In this document: positions 34,118-45,009 of the stretch, in pieces
Layout: the number at the start of each line of letters is the position of its first letter
Position numbering within the stretch: the first letter of the stretch is position 1
DNA from: Notospermus geniculatus
Lineage: Eukaryota; Nemertea; Pilidiophora; Heteronemertea; Lineidae
Length of the DNA: 64,000 bases
Reading direction: 5' to 3'
Assembly: GCA_002633025.1 (NCBI GenBank)
Contig: NMRB01000016.1
Coordinates: 8,207 to 72,206 of the forward strand
Translations under genes and position numbers: made by a program
The notes under the pieces: model-generated
Seen by the model: the letters and a program-made list of their open reading frames with translations, nothing else
Databases searched by the model: none
What the model was told of the DNA's origin: nothing

Positions 34118-37100
34118 TCAACAAGCAGGTATGTCGCAGTACTGGTCTCCGTCCTCCGTAAAGCACCAAGGCCCTCCCGGATGTCGGGGATAGGAGTCAG
34201 GGTGTCTGCAGTACGAGGATGCTTCCTCTACGGTACCATCGGGGAACATAGAGTTCTTCCAGTAGGGCGAGTCTTTCCAGGGACGGCACGGCAAGCCGGT
34301 GGTGGACGAGTTGGTCTGGTAACCGCTGTACGAACGTCCATTCGTTGTACTTTTGCACTCAACAGTGGGTACAGGAGCTGAAAACAGACAAAACAGGTAG
34401 TACTACATGTACATAAACCTTTTACACAAAGACTTTCGGTGACATTTAGAAGGACAATGGCATGAAGGGATACAGACACACACGTGGTGGTTTCCTCGGG
34501 CTCCCCGCGACAACCATTGCTTTGGGTCGTGGAAACGATTCAAACTCTTGGGTCGTGGAAACGATTCAAACTCTTACAACCGGTACAGAAGACACCATTT
34601 CGCTGTCAAAGACTTCATGGAACACTTACAGGTATCATTATTGAAACACACGTCGATCTCTAGCCCCTTGAACCGCGGTGCCTGTGCTGATACCGACTCT
34701 TGGACAACCAGTCGGAGGTACTTAACTTGGACGCCACGACAGTTATGGGGGCACCCGCCAGCGTTATTCGTAAAGTAGGTCCTCCGCGGCCAGAATCTAG
34801 AGTGCAAGGGCAAGTCGTCGTCGTCAAATCTCTCATCGATTAGATTCTAGAATAGAATGTGTTTGTGTCATTTACGGGAAACCTAGAGGGGACTACAACA
34901 TTTACAACGACCATGCCTCTTCAGTCCATTTCTTTTCGACTTCGACATCATATCGTTCATTCTGATTGAAATAGCCAAGACCTTGCGCCCGATTGTGACC
35001 CTACAATTTCCATTTCATTCAGATACATCACCTTCTTTCCAATCAGCACCCAGGTTTTTCCGTCCATGCTGCCAAGCAACTGCATCTTCCTCACATACCA
35101 TGAGGAAAGTATTACCCGCTTGACAATGAAACTGCGAGAAGTCCTAAACGAGAATTCGACATAAGGCTGATGACCACGTCGACGGGTTTCTTGGAAGGAA
35201 GCCTGGTCTGCTTGGACGTACGATAGCCCAATCCCCCAAAGGATGTGTTCAATGTTCGTCACCATTGCCAGGTTTGAGCGAAGGACGACATGGTTCCTGT
35301 ATCCGAAGTCAATCAATCGACTAGGACCAAACTCGCACACGGACGTCAGAGCTGAAGTGAATGGGGAGAACAGAGGTAATCTCTGAATTGGATGCGTATC
35401 TTCGCCACCTTTCGACAAAATCGGGGAAGCTGCGTGTACATTGGCCACATTCTTACATTTGAACAACATACCTCAAGGTATCACGTACATGTACATGTGC
35501 ATGTACGTACATAACATCGTCAGCATCAGCAAAGAATGTTGTTGACGTGATTTGACAAAAAAACCTTTCTCCCACATGCTCTAAAGCAATGGTGGCAGCG
35601 GGCTAGGATCCCCATTGGAAATGCAGCTAGAGGGTCGGAAAGGCTGTCATACCTTCAAGTGGCCTACACGCATATATGTAGACCAGGGACAGTTTAGGAG
35701 CGACGTGGGATCCGATTCCCTTGACAATTAGCCGGATGTACTTGGTTTTGATCCCACTGCATTGGAACGGGCAGCTGGACGACCCAAACTTCCACGATGA
35801 ACGATGCAATGTTGCTTGCTTTATGGTGGGGATATTCTAGCAGTAAAGAACACATATGGAAATTTGTTGCCACCAATGAGAAATCCTACAAACTTGGATT
35901 CGTTCATACATGTGCCTGGGACAGTGTCTTAAATCTTCAAGGGGGGGGGGGGGAGACGTGTGCAAGAGCAAGCAAGAGTATGCAAGAACCGTCGTTTTGG
36001 AAGTTATTCCCCCATCTGTGAGTGTTCACTGCTATTGTGTGACAGAATAAGCTCACAATATAGGCCTAGTGGATACACAGAGCAGCGTGACGAGCTGAGG
36101 TGGATTCATACTTTTGACGCCGTCACCCGCCGTACGCTAGGCCGGTTGGCCTAATGAAAACTCCAAATCCACGCATGCCAAGCGAATGCCAGCGTTTTAC
36201 GGCGGGGTGACGGCGTCAGAAGTATAAATCCGTCTTTATTCTTATCGTGTAAGCAGTTTTTCACCAGGCTCTACACCAGCAGGTATCCGACTTAAAATAC
36301 AAATGAGCACTCTAAAAAATTTCTCGTCGTACTGACAAGCTGGAACTCGTTCTCAGAATATGCTTAAATTGACAGGGTCTATCTTGTCAATTGACAAGTT
36401 TTTAACTTGTCATCGTCGGAAAAGAGACATCTTATCATTGAAACAAATACATCTCGTCTACACAAAAATTAAAACTCGTGCGCCAAGAGACCGTTATGCG
36501 GTAGTTACAAGTACTAACAACAGGTACATATGAAAGAAAAACCCTCCCAAATTTCAGGGCCTACGGCGGGATTCGAACCTACGACCTGTGAAATACATCT
36601 GTTAGACATAACCCCTAAACCCGCGTGGCTACTGAGGCAACGATGGTGACAGCATGCTTAGAGTTCAAGAAATTGAGCGATAAATGTGAGGGAAGCGCAT
36701 GCGCAATAATGTCCTGCCACCTGCAACTTATCGCCATAACTAGAGACCTTGTCAACTGGATAAACTGAACTCGTCACAGAGATGTGCGACTCGCCATGAC
36801 AAGTAAATTGTGTCATGAATGACGTAATTCGTCAGGCTGACTAAAGCATCTCATCAATATTCGCAGACAAGTTGCGGTGACAAGAATTTTTTAAGAGTGA
36901 GTAAGAGTTCACCATTAAAAATTGTTGTAGGACGATCGTTCGGAACTCACCAAAGTCTTTATTGGCGTCCACTGCTGTCCATCTCTGCTGTGCTGCAGCG
37001 TTAACGCGACAACGTCCACAATCTTCATGTTAAAGCCAGAAATGATCATCTCTGGGTCAAACTCGAATATCAAATAGAAAATCGGGTCAGAAAGTTTGGA

Positions 37101-40100
37101 CCACTCGATCTCATCTGGCATCACGGAGACGTTCGGCTTTACGGAAGTGAAGACTTCTAGTTCGTTTGCGGGTCCACCAGTTGACGAGCGGAGTGTGACC
37201 GTTGAGGTAACTTTGACACCTTCCGTGTTGCCCCAGTAGAATGAGCAGTATTCACCCGCCGCGCAGGTGAGTTCCATGTCCGCGGCTTCCGGCAACCGAC
37301 CTAAAATACATGTACAAGTAGCCTAGGGGTTCTTATGAACCTAAGTGTAGCTATTGGATTTGTTGATGCAAATCACTCGTCAACGTACAGTTTCAATCGA
37401 CATGCATTGACCCTGCTATACAAACATGTCCATTTTTCGCTAGTACATGTTCCGTTGTCTTTGATGTTTTCAATGGCACATGTATATGGATGGGCCTTTT
37501 TGAACTTTGACTACTCGGTACCAAAGATCGCCCCCTCCAACTGAAATACATGTAGACGTTGATAAATCATGTCTACAGGTGATATAGTCCTATAGAGAAT
37601 ATAGTCCCCTCTAACTTCTTATGAAGGCTAGGAATAGTCCGGTCAGGACATTTATCCCTAGGGACTGGGGTCCTCCGGACCATGGCCACTGCGGACTATA
37701 TCGCCTGTCACACCGGGGTTCGAAAAGTCCGGGCTTTTTCAGACAGGTATAACCACGGCAATGTCACAGTCTTCTGGCGTGGACACGGCTTGCCAATCTG
37801 AACTGTTCATCATATGAATAGAAGTCAAAACAAGAGAGGGCAGATAGAATATGTTATATGACAGGTTTTTAGATACGACACCCAAGGCACTCACATGATG
37901 GGATATGGCATGATTCTTCAGCTGTTTTACCATTGATTCGTGTCAAACAGAAGGGACCTGTCGTTACGGAGGACGGATTACGACATCTGTTTGCCGCGCC
38001 ATCGAGCCCATCAGGAAACCGTGACCTGAGAGCCTGGTAGCGAACCAGCGACGACCAAGGGAGACATCGCCTTCCCGAGATGCTCCTGTTTACGTTACCA
38101 ACGTAGTCCCTACCGTCTGGAGCTTGGAGACATTCTACATGTAGCCGAGGCACAGCTGGAAAATAAGGCAAATTATGTGAACCAACACAACCGAATTTGA
38201 TGAGACGACGGCAGCACTTGGGACATTTGTACGAACGTCGACGTGGGTCAGTAAGCCAGGCGTTAGTCTCGTGCCACCAGACTCTTGCAATTTCCAATAA
38301 ATTTTTACCGAGGGTGATCTTGTCATGACTATATCCCCGCAGGGACCAAATCACGGCCCCATTTTCATCATGTCGTGCTTGGCGCAAGTTTTCAAGTTGC
38401 AACACCTCACTGCGAATGAAAAATATGTGCAGAATGTACATCATGTGCATAACTCAAAGTATTCTGCGCATATTTTTCATTCGCAGACTGCCAAGCGAAT
38501 GCCAGCGTTTTACGGCGGGGTGACGGCGTCAGAAGTATAAATCCGCCTTTATTCTTATCGTGTAAGCAGTTTTTCACCAGGCTGTACACCAGCAGGTATC
38601 CCACTTATGCAAATGAGTAAGAGTTCACCATTAAAAATTGTTGGAGGACGATCGTTCGGAACTCACCAAAGTCTTTATTGGCGTCCACTGCTGTCCATCT
38701 CTGCTGTGCTGCAGCGTTAACGTGACAACGTCCACAATCTCCATGTTAAAGCCAGAAATGATCATCTCTGGGTCAAACTCGAATATCAAATAGAAAGTCG
38801 GGTCAGAAAGTTTGGACCACTCGATCTCATCTGGCATCACGGAGACGTTCGGCTTTATGGAAGTGAAGACTTCTAGTTCGTTTGCGGGTCCACCAGTTGA
38901 CGAGCGGAGTGTGACCGTTGAGGTAACTTTGACACCTTCCGTGTTGCCCCAGTAGAATGAGCAGTATTCACCCGCCGCACAGGTGAGTTCCATGTCCACG
39001 GCTTCCGGCAACCGACCTAAAATACATGTATGTTTTTTTATGAATCTAAGTGAGATACTGCAGTGGTCGCGGAGTTATGCAGGTGTAAAGTTTTTCAGTG
39101 TTTCCGTGTGTCAGTGTTCCCCCTATTGTTCTGGAAACACTGGCAGATAGATCGACACCAATAGAAGTTTACTATTGTTGTTCTTCCAACATAGCTACCA
39201 AATGCATTGTTTTCGTCCAACATGGCTGTCCATTTGAAAGCCACTGCTGTTGAAAGCAGGGAAAAGTGAGTGTGTTAACCCGACAATGATACAGGTTTGA
39301 AGAAAATGCAGCTATTGGATTTATTGATGCAAATCACTCGTCGACGTACAGTTTCAATCGACATGCATTCATGACCCCTGCTATACAAACATGTCCATTT
39401 TTCGCTAGTACATGTTCCGTTGTCTTTGATGTTTTCAATGGTACATGTATATGGATGGGCCTTTTTGAACTTTGACTACTCGGTACCAAAGATCGCCCCC
39501 TCCAACTGAAATACATGTAGACATGTTGATAAATCATGTCTACAGGTGATATAGTCCTATAGGGAATGTAGTCCCCTCTCACTTCTTATGAAGGCTAGGA
39601 ATAGTCGTCCGGTCAGGACATTTATCCCTAGGGACAGGGGTCCTCCGGACCATGGCCACTGGCGGACTATATCGCCTGTCACACCGGGCTTCGAAAAGTC
39701 CGGGCTTTTTCAGACAGGTATAACCACGCGCTTATGTCACAGTCTTCTGGCGTGGACACAGCTTGCCAATCTGAACTGTTTATCATATGAATAGAAGTCA
39801 AAGGGAGGACAGGTAGAATGTCATATGACAGGTTTTTAGCTACGACAGCGCGGAATGACCCAAGGCACTCACATGATGGGATATGGCATGATTCTTCAGC
39901 TGTTTTACCATTGATTCGTGTCAAACAGAAGGGACCTGTCGTTTCGGAGGACGGATTGCGACATCTGTTTGCCGCGCCCTCGAGCCCATCAGGAAACCGT
40001 GACCTGAGAGCCTGGTACCGAACCAGCGACGACCAAGGGAGACATCGCCTTCCCGAGATGCTCCTGTTTACGTTACCAACGTAGTCCCTACCGTCTGGAG

Positions 40101-43100
40101 CTTGGAGACATTCTACATGTAGCCGAGGCACAGCTGGAAAAGAAGGCAAATTATGTGAACCAACACAACCGAATTTGATGAGACGACGGGCGCAGCACTT
40201 GGGACATTTGTACGAACGTCGACGTGGGTCAGTAAGCCAGGCGTTAGTCTCGTGCCACCAGACTCTTGCAATTTCCAATAAATTTCCATGACGACCTCGG
40301 AGTATGAACGAGGGGCTGGTTGCGCGAGACTAGCCAGGCGGCCATCGCACTTTTGCGACTGGAAGCAACGTATTGAATCAGTCGCCGGTGATGTACGCGC
40401 TGCGCGCACATCGCAAATTCAGCAGCTCAATCAATAAACTAGGAGGATCCAATCAGTTGTCATGTCCTGACCGCGTACATCGCACTTGCGACGGGCAGCA
40501 ACTCGGACATCCGGGGCGTTGGGACTCGATGAGACTCGGTTTTGTTCAGAAAACCGGCACAGATCAGTCGCAACCCCGCGTACATCGCAGCGACTGAGCA
40601 CACAGAAAAATATTCGTTTCCACTTGAGATAAAAATCACTTGAACGCTTGTCCGTAAAAGAAGTTACTTTTGGATTTCAAGTTGAGAACTTTGAAACTCG
40701 GTAAGAACAAGCCTTTTGGCTACATGGTTCACTAGAGGTTGTGACAGGCAGGGGAGACTTTTTCATGAAGCGGTGAAACCGTCAGTCGTTGCAATTACAT
40801 GTACTACTATTGGATTATGTGTTGTCATTTCACAAAGAAAGAAAGGGACAAGAGACGGATTACAACAATAGCCCGCAAAAACAATGGTGGTAACTAGGCC
40901 TACCTATCTTCCTCATTTCTTCGCATAAGACTTAGGAATCCTGAACTGTCAGCTGTTCATTTGACACCAAGTTTAGGTTCTTTAACAATGTCCTGGTCCA
41001 ATCTCAAACAAGTACATGAGTCCGCGCTATATAAGAACTCACCATTATTATTATAATAGGCGTCACTCTGGCACAAGTCGACCACAAGACCGTCGATTTC
41101 AGCTACGTGCCAGGCGTCGACTGGTTCAAGAAGTATGCGAATCAACTGTCCTTCAAGACCATAGCAGTTCTCCTCGCATTCAGCAGACGAAAACCTGAAG
41201 TCGGTCTCTGTGACGTTTTCTCCTTCAGGGGTATGCTACAAGGAGTGAGATGCAGGAGGATAAACCATCGATCGTTGTCTGTTTAATAAAGTTTGTGTCG
41301 ACAATCATGCTGTGTCAACCCACAAAGGTTCTCCATCAGTCCCTCCCCCTCAATCATGGCGACGCCTAATGCTCGCATCGTTCATTCTGTACTACTGCGA
41401 GCTGTGAACTTAAAGGGACTCTGAGGCAGCTTGCTATTGGGCTACTAACAGTACTGCCACTATACAACAGGTGGCGTTGGTAACTATGAACTCATGAGAT
41501 CTGGGTCAAATGTTGACATTGACGAAATGACGGATGTCAAGTTGGATCCTCGTGCCACCAATTCTGTGACAGTAGCCTAACCATATCAATATGCACTAGA
41601 TTCTAGGCCTATGCTGCCTCTAGAGGTGGGTCCTAAACGCTGCGCTCATCGCTGCGAGTTTATTTTGTGATGTCCGCAAAACACATCTCACGAGCATGAC
41701 TTTAAACATCTACTCCCTGACACTTTTCGCAAACCGCACCGGAAACCGTTGTAGTGGATTCCGCGGCGGTTTTCCGGCGAGCGGTGCGGTTTTCACAGGG
41801 CTTTGGATAATCCTTCGATGGTTTAACAATACAATGGCCTATTGATTATCCCAATGCCTGTGAAAACCGCTCCGCTCGCCGCGGCAGAATCCGCTATAGT
41901 GGAAACGGGCCTTTAGAAGAACATGTCATTGACGATCGGACGGAGATCGGTGGATGAATTTATAGGGCTACAGTACGTGCACATCTGGACTATAAATGAG
42001 GTATCCCCAATCGTCGTGTTTAATCATAGTCTACCAACCTTTTGCGCGAACGTTGTCCAATTCCCCGCCTTAAAAACCTGTAGTGCCACGTTTATTACCC
42101 AATTCACATTGAATCGAATCCCTCTGATGATGACATCTTCAAGCTCACTTCTGTCATCTATCAGAATATAAACATCGTGATTACGCAACACTGCTGTCGC
42201 CCAATCATCTTTGTTGAATGATACGACCTTTCCGGATCCAGCTAACAAATCGTCTGCTCCCAAGCCATCGTCGAGTCTCAGTGAAGGTGTGATGGTAATT
42301 GGACTCGGACGAGTCCGAGGGTAAGCCTCGGGTCCCGGGTAAGCTGCTTGTTGGAAGGCGTCATATCGCCTCCATTCTCCGGGTCGACATTTACAGACAC
42401 TTTGGATGACTGAAAGAGGAATCGGTCGGTACAAGTCGACAGACAAATGGATTTGACTCCACCAACAACTCGAGTAACTCTTTGCGAGTAACAATTGGCT
42501 TTGGTGCCACGCGCTTTTGAATAAATGATACCTCCCCGGCCTCGTTGCACCGCAAGTGTTGCGCAAAATCCAGTTAGCCAAGACAGATGATCGAGGCTAC
42601 ATGCCCAGAGGAGACGGTCGTATCAAGGAATTGGATGAACCACCTCATGACCTTCACCACCCCGTCTGATATATCGGCAAGGGCTCTCACCAAGTCGCAC
42701 AAGCAAGCACCAACGTGAATCAATGACACCTACAAGACACGCCTCTTGCCGTAACCATCACATTTCAAAAACATCCGGCTGCAACATTTCCTCACTGTTG
42801 TTTTCGGTTTGTTGCACAGTGTGGACAGGATCTGCAACTTTTACAAAAACAAATTGAAAACATGTTTTTGGTGTTTTTTGATGATGTGTAGACCAACCCT
42901 AAACAAGCCGCAACATTTCCAAAACTGTTTTCAAAATGATTTGTCGCAGAAATGTTTGGAAAATGTTGATGGTGGAGACAGACAAGCAATCAGATGGGAG
43001 ACGAAGATTTTCCACTTACCATCAGAACGAAAAAATGTTCCATTATCGCCAGCATGAACAAAACCGAAAGTTCCTAGGCAAGAAAACAGAAGTGACAAAA

Positions 43101-43107
43101 GGATCAT
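34118..43107 (-). CDS. Secreted discoidin-like / kringle protein
   Basis: Exons in transcript order: 43107-43020 (signal MILLSLLFSCLGTFGFVHAG), 42409-42039 and 41235-41043 (discoidin-like domain 1), 40133-39873 (kringle), 39016-38667 (domain 2, first half), 35818-35653 (its second half), 35471-35032 and 34846-34630 (domain 3), 34377-34118 (kringle, stop). This path stays in frame for 781 residues. Kringle marks are clear in the last exon: RSYSGYQTN, CRPW, YCRHP, GGPWCF and CDIPAC before the stop. Second-half discoidin exons share C-x3-C then KYIRL-type strands (CPFQCSGIKTKYIRLIV, CPHNCRGVQVKYLRLVV). A second kringle (38155-37895) and domain-2 first half (37300-36951) form an alternative cassette. 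It is extracellular; its binding role is unknown. The discoidin assignment is by pattern and could be another galactose-binding-like fold. Confidence 0.8.
36099..36233. repeat. Inverted repeat at duplication edge
   Basis: The arms GTGGATTCATACTTTTGACG and its near complement CGTCAGAAGTATAAATCC pair around CACCCGCC/GGCGGGGTG. In the other duplicate (38488-38545) only the right half is present, so the segmental duplication broke near the centre of this palindrome. Confidence 0.7.
36308..36899 (-). mobile_element. 592-bp insertion with inverted ends and tRNA-like segment
   Basis: The ends CACTCTAAAAAATTTCTCGTC and GACAAGAATTTTTTAAGAGTG are inverted repeats. The homologous site in the other duplicate (near 38608) is empty (AAATGAGTAAGAG), which proves insertion and gives a 2-4 bp target duplication. 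On the minus strand 36638-36558 is a tRNA-like segment with the B box GGTTCGAATCCCGCC and partly pairing ends GCCT...AGGC. Confidence 0.8.
36951..38155 (-). CDS. Alternative kringle + discoidin-half cassette (copy B)
   Basis: Kringle exon 38155-37895 and first-half discoidin exon 37300-36951 are near-identical in length (261 and 350 nt) and sequence to 40133-39873 and 39016-38667. The kringle differs by few residues (for example FPDGLDGAANRC against FPDGLEGAANRC). The exons enter in phase 1 and leave in phase 0. Copy A ends in phase 0 and copy B begins in phase 1, so both cannot be included in series without breaking the frame. Either copy joins correctly to exon 41043 upstream and 35818 downstream. 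Confidence 0.75.
38410..38486. repeat. Hairpin at junction of kringle cassette duplicates
   Basis: The arms CTGCGAATGAAAAATATG and CATATTTTTCATTCGCAG pair and enclose a 40-bp loop with ATGTACATCATGTGCAT. It lies exactly at the border where copy A homology begins. Confidence 0.8.
40289..41042. other. Intron with no recognised element
   Basis: Between the end of the duplicated unit and exon 3 of the kringle gene. Several GTACATCGCA words occur (about 40472, 40580), suggesting a degenerate repeat, but I cannot delimit an element. Confidence 0.4.
41742..41914. mobile_element. MITE-like fold-back element, family A copy 2
   Basis: It matches 650-838 across most of its length including the loop AATCCTTCGATGG, with GCGAGCGGTGCGGTTTTCAC against its complement. 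The left outermost 10-15 bp are lost. Confidence 0.85.
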
Positions 43108-45009
43108 GTTCCTGTTGCTGAGGTTCCCCGACTTCAACCACCGAAGTCACAACGCCGTATAGATCTCGAACGTTATTTTCACCGATTCAGCTCAAGGCTA
43201 TCAGTCTTTTTTGTTGACGCACTCAGTCTTAATCTAGGCTAATTGAGTTTGTCTGACAGCTGATTGAGTTTGTTGGACAGCTAAATCACTGTCAATCCAA
43301 TCCTGATGAGGACAAGGCAGGCCGGCTTATTAACTTTGAAATTTGAAGAAATTAAGCGATACATTCACAAATTAACAACAATGACTGTGTCCTGGTTCAG
43401 TTTATTTGCTAAGGGCATTGGTTCGGTTTTTGCGTCATCCCTGACCCGGACGCGAACTTTTTCCCCGAACCTTTCGTGGAGTTTTTCACGAAAGGTTCGG
43501 GGAAAAAATTCCGCGCCCGATACGGAACACAGGGACCCACGTTCGACTCGGTTGACGACATTCAGCAAAGACGACAACGAGCGTAATCTCAACGTACATG
43601 TAGTTTTCCCCACTGAAAAAGGGACTTGACGAGGCCTGCCAGCTAGACCATGGAGTCTAGCCATGGAAGTTTTTATCAGGCGCGGATACGGGGGGGGGGG
43701 GCTTTCGGCCAACAAATATTTAAAATCGACCGTGAAAATCGGAAATTTGGAGCAAATCATTGAAATTCACAGTCGATTTCGATGTTTCTAGCACAGTGAG
43801 CACTCTTTCCCGAAATGCGGATCCGCCCCAGAGAAATAATTATAGGCCCCTATGACTTAACACAGACCGTACCGTCTGATGGGCTTCAAGTGGGCTTACT
43901 TTACGAAGAAATGGAAATGACAGGGCGGGACGTAGATAGCCAGTGTGACATCATTCAGGAAGGAAAAGGTGAAACATTGTCAACTGAAAGGACGATTTTT
44001 AATCCACACCATTTAATAAACATTAACATGACCACGTGATAGTGAACTTTGTTGGCCGATATGGTCCGTTTCCCGCCGGATTTCCATCCAGCCATCCGAA
44101 GCTAAGATGTGACGTCACCAGGAATATCCCTTCACCTTGCCTTGCCTTGCCTTCATCGACCGTTTAGTCACAATATGCGAACTTCTTGTCAATCAGTGTG
44201 TCCGGGCGTCATGGGCACCATGACTGACCTTCCCTTGGCTGGACCGCCACCCTCAGTTGTCCTGCAGGATATTTGGGGTTTACCATTGGCAAAATATGGG
44301 AATTACTGTGGGAATTTTGGGTCCTTTTAATTGCTCTGAAAGGGAGAAAGGAGCAAAAAAATGAATGGTGGGCTATATCAAATAGGCCTACAACTTTGGT
44401 CAAGGATGGCCTACTCAAGTTGTGCGATTTGTTGAAGCACAGGCCCCTGGAGAGCTATTGGTGAGGGAATTGGGAGTGAATCCACCTAAAGTCAGAGGAC
44501 ACATAACACTGTATCACTATCACATTACATAACACGAAAAACTGTAGAAAGACAACAGAATGCTCAGGTTGCGATCCACTTCACCTATTGGAGCAAGTTC
44601 CACAACTGGCATGTTTACTTCCACTGATTCAGTGAAGGAAACTAGCCAAGGTGGTACTTATTCTAAGCACACCTCATCACCGCCTTGCCAATCACTGGCT
44701 GGCTTCATACATTCTCATTCACATCTCATAACAACAAGAATACATGTACAATAATACTTTTTTACAAGTGTAAAATCATGCAGTGACATGCTCTAGAACA
44801 ACACCTTAGAATAAAAACCACGAATACAAGCAAATGCCTTGAAATCTTGGAAAAAATACATGTATAATGAATTGAGAGCAACAATTACCATTCATTACCA
44901 AAGTTTTTTATTTCAACAATATTGTCAAAAAACATAGTTATCATCACAAGACTGCACTGCTTTAACAACAGCATAGATGAAAATGTTGTTTCTCCACTTC
45001 TGCACCATC
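43108..45009. other. Intergenic between kringle gene and WDR18
   Basis: It contains the promoter side of the kringle gene (43108 upward) and the 3' end of WDR18. There is a 50-bp hairpin at 43458-43507 (CCCCGAACCTTTCGTG/CACGAAAGGTTCGGGG). A likely WDR18 poly(A) signal AATAAA lies on the minus strand at 44912-44907. No other gene is recognised. Confidence 0.5.
44907..44912 (-). terminator. Candidate WDR18 poly(A) signal
   Basis: AATAAA on the minus strand about 100 nt after the WDR18 stop codon, in an AT-rich stretch. Position and sequence fit; usage is unproven. Confidence 0.45.

Noticed and set aside
34630-34796. Shorter last discoidin exon beginning after CACTCTAG (34797)
   Set aside because: It needs phase 2 input, which the previous exon cannot supply with a good donor. 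The acceptor TTCTATTCTAG at 34847 gives phase 0 and matches the exon layout of the other two discoidin-like domains.
43107-43137. Earlier start of the kringle gene at 43137
   Set aside because: That codon is TTG; the first ATG in frame is 43107 and directly opens the signal peptide.
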